Source: a virus. From it: a stretch of 64,000 bases of DNA. The stretch covers positions 27,991-91,990 of the IMG/VR virus record IMGVR_UViG_3300000228_000003. The stretch is one strand, 5' to 3'. A model generated the notes under the pieces. The model did no database searches. It was not told the DNA's origin and worked only from the letters and a program-made list of their open reading frames with translations. Within the stretch, counting starts at the first letter, position 1; each line of letters starts with the position of its first letter. Of this stretch, positions 9,019 to 19,370 are shown piece by piece. The position numbers and the translations under genes were made by a program.

Positions 9019-10416
9019 ATGTTGGATAATAGTTATTTAAAAAAAGATATTGAACCGGCAACACCCGTAATACCAATCGGTAATACTGATATAGTATTAT
9101 CATTAGAATCTGTAGAACGAGCTACTTTTGTAGTAGATAACGATTTTGATACTAATATTACTACACTTGAAGCAGCGTATAGTGTATTATCAGGTACATT
9201 TTATAAAGTTTCTAGTAAACTAAATATGTTAAAAAACAACGAGTGTACTGTTGAAGAACTTGGGTTAATACAACTTAATATGTTTTTAGCACATGAAACA
9301 CTATGTACTCTTGGTGTAAAAAGTGAAGAACTAAATTTACCAACATTTGAACATAATTATGATAGTAAATTATTAGCCAGTAACATCACGTATGAGGGTG
9401 TAGTTGATTTTATAACAAGAATGTTCGAAATGCTAGGAAGACTATTAGAAAGTATCTTTGGTAAAAGACGAGCTATCTCAGCTGGTATATCTAATATAAT
9501 AAAAAAAGAATTAGTACTTAAGAAAATAGATTTATCTAAAGTGCCAGATATAACATTAGTTATAAAAAAAGAAGAACTAGAAACATTATACACAATATAC
9601 TGCGGTGTTATACATACTGCTAATAAATCTCTATTAGAATCAATATTTTTAAGTGCTACTAGTGCTGCTGCCGGTGGAGCTAAGTACATAAAAGCACTAC
9701 CTAGTTACTATAAAGAATTAGAAGTAGCATTCAAAAAGGCGGTAGACGAAGAAGATAGTAACGCTGTGATTGATCTTACTATTGTCAAGTTACCAGAAAC
9801 AGGCATACTAGAACCAGGTTACCAAGCAGCTCTTGCTAGTGAAACAACTAGGCATAACACAACAGATACTCCTATTAAAAAATATATACAAGATAATAAC
9901 TATGGCGCATTACAAAGAATATTATTAATAAATAACAATATTTTTATGCTTTGCGCTAAAACTTTTAAAAATTTAACTTTACCAGCATATGTTGCTAGTA
10001 AAACTCTTGATAGTTTAGAAAAGTTACCAAAAGATGTACTTGCTGGTGAACCTGACACGTCTGAAATACCAGCTAGAGTACTAGCTGAAAGTTTAAATAA
10101 ACTAATAGACGCAATAGCAATTATAAATAGTACATATGAAACAACAAATTATGAAAAAACTATGTTAGAGACAGTTAACACACTACATGAGTACATAAAA
10201 AATAAAGTAACTAACCAAGATATGGCTAGTGACATAATAATGTTGGCCAACGGATTGTTTAAGGATACAAACGGTAATCCAGGTGGTTTATTTACTTTAA
10301 ATATGCTTACTAAAGAGTCAGGATTAATATCATTAGCTAATGCTACATTTACTATGTATAATAAAAAAATAGAAGAACATAGTAAAAATAACACTCCGCA
10401 ACCACCAGCTGCATAA
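9019..10416 (+). CDS. Internal head protein paralogue A, 465 aa
   Basis: ATG with GGAGGATAAG upstream. A shared pattern defines seven paralogues in this window: an acidic N-terminal propeptide-like stretch with S/A-x-E sites (here LSLESVERA, near residue 30), then an amphipathic helix rich in Ile/Phe/Leu (TYEGVVDFITRMFEMLGRLL, about residues 120-150) and a Lys-rich helical body. phiKZ-type phages make internal head proteins whose N-termini are removed by a prohead protease after S/A/G-x-E. The C-terminus ends in a Pro-rich tail. Function inside the capsid is inferred. Confidence 0.5.
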   Translation: MLDNSYLKKDIEPATPVIPIGNTDIVLSLESVERATFVVDNDFDTNITTLEAAYSVLSGTFYKVSSKLNMLKNNECTVEELGLIQLNMFLAHETLCTLGVKSEELNLPTFEHNYDSKLLASNITYEGVVDFITRMFEMLGRLLESIFGKRRAISAGISNIIKKELVLKKIDLSKVPDITLVIKKEELETLYTIYCGVIHTANKSLLESIFLSATSAAAGGAKYIKALPSYYKELEVAFKKAVDEEDSNAVIDLTIVKLPETGILEPGYQAALASETTRHNTTDTPIKKYIQDNNYGALQRILLINNNIFMLCAKTFKNLTLPAYVASKTLDSLEKLPKDVLAGEPDTSEIPARVLAESLNKLIDAIAIINSTYETTNYEKTMLETVNTLHEYIKNKVTNQDMASDIIMLANGLFKDTNGNPGGLFTLNMLTKESGLISLANATFTMYNKKIEEHSKNNTPQPPAA

Positions 10417-10427
10417 GGAAAGAAAAT

Positions 10428-12029
10428 ATGATAAGCAATAAACGTGTATACACTATGGAAAATAACGCATTTGATAGCAGCGATGACCATATATTAAGTG
10501 TTGATGGTGACGAAAGTACTGCTATATCTTTTAGTAGTAATAATGAAGATGATACAGATATTAGTTTAGAAGAACTAGATACATATACAAGAAACTATCT
10601 TAATGGGTATTTAGCGTTATCTAATGCTAAAGCTTATGCTGTAGAACATAGTAGTACACCGCTTGGTTTAAAGGTATTAACTACAACATTAGAAATGGTT
10701 AATAGTACATTAAAACTAAAATCTAAAGATACATATGTTATTACTGTAGAAAGCAATACTTATTTAAGCTATACTATTACGATTGAAGCAGCTGATGGTA
10801 TGATGTCTAAAATATGGGAAGGTATAAAAACATTCTTTAAAAAGATATGGGATGGCATAACTTCATTATTTAGTAAAACTAAAAGTAAAAATGCAGAAGA
10901 AGTTAAAAAAATAGAAACTTCTTCTGCAGAGATTGTTAATTTACAAAAACAAGTAGAAGCCACTAAAACTATAGAGGTGGAAGATGTTTTATCAGTAGAA
11001 GTTTCTATGGGGTTAGTTAAACCATTATCAGGCTTTATATATAAAAACCCTACTATAACTATACAGCAATTACAAACTAACATAGCGGCGTATTTTTCGT
11101 ATACAGCTAGTAATGGACACCCAATACTTGCTTTCATCGACACATTGACTAGTTCGATAAATAGTATAATATCAATTATGCAAGCTATACCATCTGGTCC
11201 TGCAACAGATACAAATAGCGTTATTAAAATGACCAGTTCAGAAGCGGAAGTTAAGATAAACGAAGTATTATTAAAAAATGGCTTTGCAAAGTATTCTGGA
11301 TTAGTTACTAAGTTAAATATAGATGTTAGTAAATTAAATGGAGATACTTCGTTTATTAGTAATAAATACTATATACCACTAGGTATTCATAATGATGAAT
11401 TCTATATATATATTATAGGCACTAAAGATTTTCCTGGCGAGGATAAAGATAGATATAAATCTAGTATTGAAAAACTCACTATAAAACCAGAGGTGTATAG
11501 TAAGATAAGATTACCTGTTATGAAAAACGAGAATGATATTAGTGTATATTCCAAGACGGCTGAGACATGGAGCAATGCAGTAACAAGTACTAGTAATAGT
11601 GTAGACACTGTTAAAAATAAAACCAATGAGCTTTTAAATAAAGTAGATGCAGAAGTAAAAAGACAAAATGATAATATACCTAGAAATTTCATAGACTTTG
11701 CAAACACTATAATAACAGGTTATTTGTCAGCACTAAATATCTACGCACATCGATTATATGGTACAGACCTTATTACTTTAAGTAACTATTTCGATGCAGT
11801 AAAAGACCATTATAATGCAGCATTAGCTGTTAAAAATGAAAAAGCAGCAACTAATCAAGCAGAAGCGGATAAAACAGCAACTAACCAAGCAGCAGCTAAC
11901 CAAGCAGAAGTTGATAAAGCAGCAGCTGACCAAGCAGCGGCTAACCAAGCAGCAGCGGATAAAGCGGAAGCTGATAAACCCAAGGGCTTTATTAACAGGG
12001 CTAAAAACTTTTTAGGTAGTAAAAAATGA
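10428..12029 (+). CDS. Internal head protein paralogue B with Ala-rich repeat tail, 533 aa
   Basis: ATG with AAGGAAAG upstream; its stop overlaps the next ATG (ATGA at 12026-12029). The acidic N-terminus contains SLE and AVE sites, followed by the amphipathic segment GMMSKIWEGIKTFFKKIW (about residues 124-141). The central region (YYIPLGIHNDEFYIYIIGT ... YKSSIEKLTIKPEV) matches the next gene's (VPLGYKNSTIFALSLGT ... YKPGIKKFTVKQNV), showing duplication. The last ~55 residues are an A/N/Q/D/K repeat ending in KPKGF. Probably a capsid-internal or ejected protein. Confidence 0.5.
   Translation: MISNKRVYTMENNAFDSSDDHILSVDGDESTAISFSSNNEDDTDISLEELDTYTRNYLNGYLALSNAKAYAVEHSSTPLGLKVLTTTLEMVNSTLKLKSKDTYVITVESNTYLSYTITIEAADGMMSKIWEGIKTFFKKIWDGITSLFSKTKSKNAEEVKKIETSSAEIVNLQKQVEATKTIEVEDVLSVEVSMGLVKPLSGFIYKNPTITIQQLQTNIAAYFSYTASNGHPILAFIDTLTSSINSIISIMQAIPSGPATDTNSVIKMTSSEAEVKINEVLLKNGFAKYSGLVTKLNIDVSKLNGDTSFISNKYYIPLGIHNDEFYIYIIGTKDFPGEDKDRYKSSIEKLTIKPEVYSKIRLPVMKNENDISVYSKTAETWSNAVTSTSNSVDTVKNKTNELLNKVDAEVKRQNDNIPRNFIDFANTIITGYLSALNIYAHRLYGTDLITLSNYFDAVKDHYNAALAVKNEKAATNQAEADKTATNQAAANQAEVDKAAADQAAANQAAADKAEADKPKGFINRAKNFLGSKK
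11846..11981 (+). repeat. Ala-rich coding repeat
   Basis: Imperfect short repeats of the type gcagcaactaaccaagcag encoding runs such as AATNQAEADK and AANQAAADK, about 45 codons. Differing copy order suggests slippage or unequal exchange. The repeat lies wholly inside the 533-aa gene and keeps frame. Confidence 0.75.
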
Positions 12030-14398
12030 TAACTAGTAACATATTAAAAAAAGGTGTAATTAAAACACCAGGCAGAGTAGATGTTTTAAACATTCCACAG
12101 TTTATGGATTATAATATTGAATTACAAAATATAGAAGCAACGCTAGAACAAGCTTCTGTAATGATTAATACTTTAGATATCTATGTGAATACTATTAATA
12201 AATTTAAAGACGCTAGTTCCTTACAGGAGTATAATAAAGCTTTTTGTAGAATAACTAATTTAAATTATGTACCAACAGTCGCATTAGAAAGCATAACTCG
12301 CGTTAATACGGCGGTGGCGTATATTATTACTATGGAAGAGAGTAAATCTCTTATAGGAAGAATGTACGAAAGTATTAAGAACTTCATAATGAATATCTTT
12401 AGATGGATTAAAGGTCTATTTGTTAGTACTAAAAAAGATGTTGAAAATAATGAAGATAAATTAGACAAAATAGATGGTCAGACATCTAGTACTAAAGCAA
12501 GAACAGGTATAGACGAAATGCCAGCTGACATTAATGAAAAATATAGTAAAATGTTTGCTAGTTTAATCTACACTACACCTAATCTAACAGCACTAGAGCT
12601 TGAAACACTAATAATCAAATATGGAAACCATATAGGAAGTGGTAGCATAAGTGACGTAATATTTTCATCAGCTACTACGGTAATAGATAATATAGTGAAA
12701 GAACAGACTATTAAGGGTAGTTGGTTCAGTAAGGACACAAAACAACTAAAGTTTTTAAATAAGTATGATACTGTGCAAGAGTACATAGTTGAAAATATTA
12801 ATAATAACGCGGCAATAAAACAAGCTAAAGCTAATATGCCGGTTATAATAGATAAAAGTAAATTAGAAGATGCAGAGGATGTAGATAGTCTAAATATAGT
12901 TCCATTAGGATATAAAAATAGTACTATATTTGCTCTGTCACTAGGCACTAATGGACAAAGCGACGACCTTAATGACTATAAACCAGGTATAAAAAAATTT
13001 ACTGTAAAACAAAATGTTATAGATGCTATAAAGATACCGTTATTTACAGAAATAAACATAGCGCATACTAGTAGTAGACTTAGACAGTTAAATAGTAAAA
13101 TTTTAAGTAAACAAACAGAACTACTAGAAGTAACTGCACGTATAGAAGGATATATGACTAAGCTGAATATGGATATGAGCGAAGAGATTAGTGACTCACC
13201 TCGTTATACATTAGCCGTTTCTACACTAAGTTATAGTTTAACATTATTAGGTACACTAGCTAATAGCGCACGCGTTGTTGTAGATACTGTTATTAATAAT
13301 AGTATAAGTCATTTTATATCTTATCTAGAAGATTGTATTAGTGTTTATAATAAACAAGCTGAAGAAGAAAAACAAAACACTGATAAAGAAGCAGCAGATA
13401 AAAAAGATGTAACTACAGAAAGCGTTCGCGATGCTGCTTTGGATTATTATACTATGAGTACTGATATTGCCCAAGGTTATTATGTAGGTAATCGTAAAAA
13501 AGAAGAAACAGAGAGTGTTATAAGTAAAAATAAAAATATAATATTAAAGGTAAATAAAAATAAAATACCTACATTACATTTTAATAAGAGTGACATTAAT
13601 GAAATATCAAAATACACCCACGGTTTAAATGTTAATATTAATAATGGTATAATAAATAGTATGATAGAATATTTTGAGTTACTAGATAAGGTTATTGCTA
13701 ACTCGCTAATTATTATGTCAGATGTTAATAAAGGGATTTCTATATTTAGAAATATCATACTAGACACCATAAAGAAAGGCGAGTTACTAGACGCGGTAAC
13801 TAATAATGATACATATAGCACATTATTTCCTATGACATTGGTACAACCGTTTATAAAAAGTGTTGATAATTACAATAAAAGTATAATACCATTACAGCAC
13901 GGAGATAGCTTCGCTAAAACATCGAGTACTGTAGTACGGGTGCTGAACTATTATGCCTTTGGTGGTATAATGCGTAATTTATTAGAATATAAAAAAGTAC
14001 TACCTATACCAGAACTATATACTGTAAAAGACACAGTTTTTGAAGAAAGTACTGTGCTAGAAGACAGGTATGTTAGTAAAATAACTACTGCATTACCTAC
14101 TAATACTATAATAAGTATAGTAGCTAAGTTAAATAGAGGTTTAGAAGTAGTACTTAATAATAGTTTTGATAACGAGAAACTTATGGAGTCCGTGTTAAAG
14201 GATATAACTGATGCCGTTATTAAAAATAATAAAGACATAAGCTCTAGTAAAATAAAAAGTACACTAGCACATTTAACCAGAACAGGTGGTGAGTTAACTG
14301 GTATTAAATATTATAACTATAATACACTAATTTATAGAAATAATATAGAAAACGCTATACAGAAAATATTTGAAGTTATAGAAAATAAAATAGATTGA
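12026..14398 (+). CDS. Internal head protein paralogue C, long form, 790 aa
   Basis: ATG overlaps the previous stop (ATGA), so translation is probably coupled. The N-terminal half repeats the layout of paralogue B: an ALES site, ITMEES, an amphipathic block SLIGRMYESIKNFIMNIF (about residues 112-129) and the VPLG/YKPGIKK block. The extra ~340-residue C-terminal half begins around VTTESVRDAALDYY, preceded by a Lys/Asp/Ala linker, and may be a second fused head protein. The gene ends in a 32-bp perfect palindrome shared with the convergent RNA polymerase gene. Confidence 0.5.
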   Translation: MITSNILKKGVIKTPGRVDVLNIPQFMDYNIELQNIEATLEQASVMINTLDIYVNTINKFKDASSLQEYNKAFCRITNLNYVPTVALESITRVNTAVAYIITMEESKSLIGRMYESIKNFIMNIFRWIKGLFVSTKKDVENNEDKLDKIDGQTSSTKARTGIDEMPADINEKYSKMFASLIYTTPNLTALELETLIIKYGNHIGSGSISDVIFSSATTVIDNIVKEQTIKGSWFSKDTKQLKFLNKYDTVQEYIVENINNNAAIKQAKANMPVIIDKSKLEDAEDVDSLNIVPLGYKNSTIFALSLGTNGQSDDLNDYKPGIKKFTVKQNVIDAIKIPLFTEINIAHTSSRLRQLNSKILSKQTELLEVTARIEGYMTKLNMDMSEEISDSPRYTLAVSTLSYSLTLLGTLANSARVVVDTVINNSISHFISYLEDCISVYNKQAEEEKQNTDKEAADKKDVTTESVRDAALDYYTMSTDIAQGYYVGNRKKEETESVISKNKNIILKVNKNKIPTLHFNKSDINEISKYTHGLNVNINNGIINSMIEYFELLDKVIANSLIIMSDVNKGISIFRNIILDTIKKGELLDAVTNNDTYSTLFPMTLVQPFIKSVDNYNKSIIPLQHGDSFAKTSSTVVRVLNYYAFGGIMRNLLEYKKVLPIPELYTVKDTVFEESTVLEDRYVSKITTALPTNTIISIVAKLNRGLEVVLNNSFDNEKLMESVLKDITDAVIKNNKDISSSKIKSTLAHLTRTGGELTGIKYYNYNTLIYRNNIENAIQKIFEVIENKID

Positions 14399-14430
14399 CT
14401 AAGATAAGAGGGATATCCCTCTTATCTTAG
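14399..14430. terminator. Perfect 32-bp palindrome, bidirectional terminator
   Basis: A fully self-complementary sequence centred on GGGATATCCC, starting on the base after the 790-aa gene's stop and ending 3 bases before the stop of the convergent RNA polymerase gene. As RNA it forms a long hairpin in either direction. Confidence 0.75.
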
Positions 14431-14433
14431 TAT

Positions 14434-17400
14434 TTAGTTAAAATATAAATTTATAGCACCTTTTTCTATTTGTTTAATAACAGCTATAGTTGTACTCATT
14501 AAGTCAGGCGAACCAACTATACGAGCAAATACGCTAGTGCCACTAAACTTTGCTTCTATAGGTATACCACTGTCTGTAGTTATATCTTCTGTAAAAACAT
14601 GCCCAGCAGTAAATTTTAATTGGTTACAAAATATAAACTTATCGCCAGTACCTACGCTATCTAGTCTATCTATATATATCTTAATTTCTACAGCTTGTGG
14701 TTTTAACGGAATACCTTTTATGCTATACGACCCATTTACTTTACCAGTGTATCCAGTGTTTGCTAATAAAAACTTATCAGATACATTAGCTATTTCTTGT
14801 AATGATTTACTCAGTTCTAAAAACTCGCAGTTGTAGTATAATACTATTTTACTTATAGTTCCATTATATTTAGCTTTAGGGGAACTTTTAGCTATGTCTT
14901 GTAATATACTTAACGTTCGTTCGTCTATGTTGTGTCCACCGAGTATATTACTATTGTTTATAGTTAATAAAGGTTGTGTTGCTTTTATAACATCATTAAC
15001 ATTTACTATATTATTTATATTCTGATTAGCTTCTACAACTATAGACCTAGTGTGCGTAACTTTAGTAGTTAACTTATTATTAAGCTTAGTAGACAACACA
15101 CCTGAATCTTCTAGAGTAGCGGACTCTTCTGATATAGCAACTGTTACAACTGTACCTTGTTTATATATAACTTGGTTCTTTATAAAAACACTAGGTGTAA
15201 AAAAAGCAGCATCATATGTAACTATGTCGTCTTCTTCTACAGTATCGCCAACTTTAAGAGAAGTTATTAGTTCGTGTGTATAACAGATATTAGCTTCTTC
15301 TTTAGATGTCCATTTGTACAATTTAAACTTATCTTCTTTTGTATTATTATATAGAATAGTTACAGTGTCTTTAGTAATACTTGTAACCTTGCCTTTACCT
15401 TTAGCCTTACCTATAAATTTTATTCCAGCTTTATGCGATATCATATGTTCATATCCGGTGATAACATATGGTGTTTCGCTTCCTAGTATAGGTATAACAT
15501 GAGACCCCATTATGGCACTAAAATTAGAACGCTTAGGGTCATCGTATCTTGAAAACGGCATCAGTACACCAGTAGTAGATAGTATATTACTCCAAGTATC
15601 GTTATCTTGTAACAGTTTAGTTTTCCCTCTTATAGAAGTAACATTAGGTGTAGCAGATAGACCAGCAGTTATACCAACATCACCACTGTCTTTACTATGC
15701 TCACTAAGTATACCTATGTCTTCTGGGAATATAGACCTTGTGTTTACAGACATCCCTTCTCTACTTCTACCACCAGCACCTAGGTATGTGATTTCTTCAT
15801 TTTGCTTAACATTAGCCAGTGGATTTAAATCTTCTTCTAACATAACAGTACTATCTTCGTTTATAGCTTTTATAATACTATAAGGGTCAACATTCACGCG
15901 ACTTTTAGTATAGTTACTATTATTGTTATGTTCTTTTATAGCTTTTATAAGTTGTTTATACATTAACCCGGCTATACGTTCGTGTCCTTTAATAAGCATT
16001 CCGCTCGTGTCATTAGGATTTTCATACTTATCATTTTTTAATAATTCAGACGAACGTATCAATAACCCTATAAAGGTAGCTGGCTCTTCCATAGAGACCA
16101 ATATCTCTTTAGTTATAGGGTCTACGTAAGAATTTTCTAATATGTTAATCTCGTTGATATAAGTAACAGCTAGCTGCATATCTGAGAAAATCTTCAAATA
16201 GGATATCTTATTATTAAAACTATCAAAAGTGTTATTTTTCAAAACACTGTCTATGCTTAATAAACCAAATACTAAGTTGTCTTTATAATTATAACTTCTA
16301 CTTAGTATTAAGTATTTATCTTTAAACTTTATAACTGTATTGTCTACAGCTAATGAACCTCTATCTACTTTATCAACAACTTTAAAAGTATACTTTAGTA
16401 TATTTAATATATTAGTTAATCCTAAATAATACATTAATAAAAAGATTACCGGTATCTTGGTATTATAAATAGCAATACTAATAAACTCTACAGGTACTTT
16501 AGTTTTATCTATCTCTAGTAAGTGATATATACTTTCATAAGTAATAGCATTATTTTTAGTTACTATTTTTATTAAATTATTTCTATCCATAGTTACATAG
16601 CTAACATTGTTACATCCTATTAATATTAAACCGTCTTTCTCAATACTAGCTAGTGGTATGTTTAATCCACCATTACTTAGTAATGCGGCTCTTTTAAAAT
16701 AGTCGAATGTGTAATTTATGTTATTATATTCAAAAGCTTTAATGTATCTAGCGATAACACTGTAGTCATTAGGTAAATCTGCATTTTTGTTATCTACACC
16801 TAATTTTACTAGTTTTTTAAGATTAGGATTAGTGACGGCGATACTAACTAGTTGCTTATACACCCAAAAGCCAGCGTCATTAGTTTTATTAAAAGCTCTT
16901 GTTATAAAAAGTTTACCGTAGTAACTAGATAAAGCAACTTTATTCTTATCTATTTTACGTATAGGTATGTCTGATAACTGTTTACGCATAACATATGTGT
17001 TACCGCTTAAAATGAATCTACCATCTTCTCGTATTTCTGGCAATACTATTTTAATATTATTAGATACACCATTTAGCATAGTTAGTTTTACATCGTGTGT
17101 TATAGTACTACCTAATATACTAGCTGTTTTATATGTACTATAACCAGAGATTAACGCGTTAGCAGCATTAACACTGAAGATGGTTTTTACTATATCATCG
17201 TTATAAAATTCTGATATATATTTTTTATTATAGTTATTGATTATAGCTTTAGTATCATTAGTTTTAAGCACAGGACTTTTTATATTAATAACTGTTTCAT
17301 TTAGACTAACATCTTTTTTATTTTGTAAGATGTCTTTAACAGTCTGTGGACTATCTGGATATGGTTTAATATTAAGAGACTCTTTTAAAACGTTTTTATA

Positions 17401-18732
17401 TACAGAACTAGCCTTCTTATTTATAATACCATTTTTTTCTAGAAGATCAATGTTATTATTAGATATATCTTCTAAAGTAGAAGTATCTTTATATATACTA
17501 TCTATATCCGTATAGGTAGTGTCTTTATTAAGCTCAGTAATATTAATACCCTGTAGTGCTTGATTAAGTGTATTTAGTACATCAGTTTTTTCAATTTTAT
17601 CAACATTAATAGCAGCTTCGTCTTCTTTAGCTCTAATGTCTATGTTATTAAGTATAGTATCTAAATCAGATATATCACTACTGTTTTTATTATTTGTGGT
17701 ACCAATAGTAGTAGAACCGTTAGTGATACCTAACATGATTTTATTATCAGTTTCTACATTATCTACTTCCGTATTAGGTGTATCTACTGTGTCTTCCATA
17801 AGTGTTTTTATTTGCATATTGTATAGTAACACATATAAAAGTTTCTGTGCATCAGGTTTATTAACAGATATTAAATTTATTTTATTTTTAGTATCTTTAT
17901 CTTTAATTATTAGTGTTCTTAATGTATATAAGTTAATAGGCACTACACTGCTTTCTAACGTTAATAATAATACTGTGCTTTTACTTTTAATCTCGGTGAT
18001 ACCATTCAGTGTGCATAGCTTATCACTATTAACATCAAACATTCTATATAGATTTAGAAAATTAAGTTTATCAGCAGTATCAAAAGTGGACATAAAATCG
18101 CTAGTAGGTGTAGTTAGTTTTATATATTTAACTAATACTTGTCTTGTTATAGGTATACTAGGTAACTCTATTCTTATATAATTTACTCTATCTGTCTCTG
18201 TGTTATTTATAGTATCAGCTAGTGTTACTTGTGTGTTATACCAATGGTAATAAGTGTTAAACCTGTGATTAGCATATTTATGTAGAAATGTAAGCGCAGT
18301 GTAATCTACTAATATAGTATCATTCTTATATATACTAACAGTACGCTGCTCGTATTTTAAATATTTAATATTAACACTCAATGTTTTATAGTCTGTTAGT
18401 AATTTATCATAACTAATACTTTTTTTAGTATATGCTCCTAACGTAGTTCCTCTATAGTCATAAAGGTATTTATAATAAATATTACTTTTAGGGCTAGCAA
18501 GTATGTCGTTATGTTTAATTCGTAATGGTACATCTGTTTCTGTTATGTAATGGTATATACTATTAAAAGGTAATATTAATGTACTACTATTAATTATTCT
18601 AGGTTGTAAGAAGTTACGTATGCCAATTAACCCATAACTACGATACCATAAGTCAGTAGGCATAATAGTATTTTCCATGGTTATAACATTGTCACGTGAT
18701 TCAAATGTGTGGTGCAGTAATGTTGTAGACAT
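14434..18732 (-). CDS. RNA polymerase beta subunit-like protein, single chain, 1432 aa
   Basis: Start chosen at 18732 because AAGGATTTAT lies before that ATG; an upstream in-frame ATG (18759) has no RBS. The beta family is recognised by: GRFILSGNTYVM (about 571-582), the NPLANV/LGAGGRSREG block (about 969-992, matching NPLSEI/LGPGGLTRER of E. coli rpoB), LEDSGVLS (E1208-D1209, matching E813-D814 in NFEDAILIS), and GDK...K with K1365 and K1373, the same eight-residue spacing as catalytic K1065/K1073. The role is phage-encoded multisubunit transcription. Beta is one chain here, whereas phiKZ and AR9 split it. About residues 310-480 are an Asn/Asp-rich low-complexity insert. No beta-prime (NADFDGD) was found in the window. 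Confidence 0.85.
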   Translation of the reverse strand: MSTTLLHHTFESRDNVITMENTIMPTDLWYRSYGLIGIRNFLQPRIINSSTLILPFNSIYHYITETDVPLRIKHNDILASPKSNIYYKYLYDYRGTTLGAYTKKSISYDKLLTDYKTLSVNIKYLKYEQRTVSIYKNDTILVDYTALTFLHKYANHRFNTYYHWYNTQVTLADTINNTETDRVNYIRIELPSIPITRQVLVKYIKLTTPTSDFMSTFDTADKLNFLNLYRMFDVNSDKLCTLNGITEIKSKSTVLLLTLESSVVPINLYTLRTLIIKDKDTKNKINLISVNKPDAQKLLYVLLYNMQIKTLMEDTVDTPNTEVDNVETDNKIMLGITNGSTTIGTTNNKNSSDISDLDTILNNIDIRAKEDEAAINVDKIEKTDVLNTLNQALQGINITELNKDTTYTDIDSIYKDTSTLEDISNNNIDLLEKNGIINKKASSVYKNVLKESLNIKPYPDSPQTVKDILQNKKDVSLNETVINIKSPVLKTNDTKAIINNYNKKYISEFYNDDIVKTIFSVNAANALISGYSTYKTASILGSTITHDVKLTMLNGVSNNIKIVLPEIREDGRFILSGNTYVMRKQLSDIPIRKIDKNKVALSSYYGKLFITRAFNKTNDAGFWVYKQLVSIAVTNPNLKKLVKLGVDNKNADLPNDYSVIARYIKAFEYNNINYTFDYFKRAALLSNGGLNIPLASIEKDGLILIGCNNVSYVTMDRNNLIKIVTKNNAITYESIYHLLEIDKTKVPVEFISIAIYNTKIPVIFLLMYYLGLTNILNILKYTFKVVDKVDRGSLAVDNTVIKFKDKYLILSRSYNYKDNLVFGLLSIDSVLKNNTFDSFNNKISYLKIFSDMQLAVTYINEINILENSYVDPITKEILVSMEEPATFIGLLIRSSELLKNDKYENPNDTSGMLIKGHERIAGLMYKQLIKAIKEHNNNSNYTKSRVNVDPYSIIKAINEDSTVMLEEDLNPLANVKQNEEITYLGAGGRSREGMSVNTRSIFPEDIGILSEHSKDSGDVGITAGLSATPNVTSIRGKTKLLQDNDTWSNILSTTGVLMPFSRYDDPKRSNFSAIMGSHVIPILGSETPYVITGYEHMISHKAGIKFIGKAKGKGKVTSITKDTVTILYNNTKEDKFKLYKWTSKEEANICYTHELITSLKVGDTVEEDDIVTYDAAFFTPSVFIKNQVIYKQGTVVTVAISEESATLEDSGVLSTKLNNKLTTKVTHTRSIVVEANQNINNIVNVNDVIKATQPLLTINNSNILGGHNIDERTLSILQDIAKSSPKAKYNGTISKIVLYYNCEFLELSKSLQEIANVSDKFLLANTGYTGKVNGSYSIKGIPLKPQAVEIKIYIDRLDSVGTGDKFIFCNQLKFTAGHVFTEDITTDSGIPIEAKFSGTSVFARIVGSPDLMSTTIAVIKQIEKGAINLYFN

Positions 18733-18833
18733 ATAAATCCTTATGAGTTGATTAATCATTTATCTATTTTTTTTATTTTAATAGTATAAAGAGTGCTGCT
18801 TTGTTGAATATTTGGTATAAAGGAAAATAGAAC
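18733..18833. promoter_or_regulatory. Divergent intergenic region
   Basis: About 100 AT-rich bases between the RNA polymerase gene (minus) and the 178-aa gene (plus), with long T and A tracts and AATAGTATAAAG. Promoters for both directions must lie here or further upstream; no copy of the cassette box is visible. Confidence 0.35.
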
Positions 18834-19370
18834 ATGAAAAAAGACAGTAAATATACGAAATGTATTAGCGATATAAAAGAGTTACAAGCTCATACAGAAC
18901 AGGATAAATTAGTATTTGATGTTAATATATCAAGAGTTTTTATTAATATACTAGAATTAGGATATCATAGTAATAATATACAGATGTTTAGTAACATTAA
19001 AAATATAGAACCTGACAGTAATAGACATAGTGGTATAAATAGTTATCATACACTAACAAGTCTAATAGTTGCTTTAAAAGATAAAAATAAGTTAATACCT
19101 TGGTATGGTAATGACATAATATCTTTACTAATGAAATACTTATTAAATCCTAATAGTAATAATAAACCGGCGTTTCCTTGTGTACAAGACTTTGTAGAAA
19201 CAGCTAAGTGTACTAATAAGTTAGAATATCTATTTCCTAAAGACGCTAAGTTACCTAGAACTAATATAGAAGAGATTGTTATTCTTTTAAGTAATATGCA
19301 CACTAAGCAGTTAATAGATACGTTATATCCATTATTAACATGCGTGGTAACAAATGAACCAAATACATAG
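18834..19370 (+). CDS. Hypothetical protein, 178 aa
   Basis: ATG with AAGGAAAATAGAAC upstream. A soluble, mostly helical protein with SNRHSGINSYHTLTS near residue 65 and a Cys pair later; no family recognised. It overlaps the 507-aa gene by 17 bases, indicating coupled translation, so its product probably works with that structural-type protein, for example as a tail or head accessory factor. It leads the rightward run 18834-28566. Confidence 0.5.
   Translation: MKKDSKYTKCISDIKELQAHTEQDKLVFDVNISRVFINILELGYHSNNIQMFSNIKNIEPDSNRHSGINSYHTLTSLIVALKDKNKLIPWYGNDIISLLMKYLLNPNSNNKPAFPCVQDFVETAKCTNKLEYLFPKDAKLPRTNIEEIVILLSNMHTKQLIDTLYPLLTCVVTNEPNT

Noticed and set aside
17636-18181. 181-aa plus-strand frame inside the RNA polymerase gene
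   Set aside because: Hydrophobic Ser/Leu-rich shadow typical of AT-rich antisense reading; no RBS and the sense frame has clear beta motifs.
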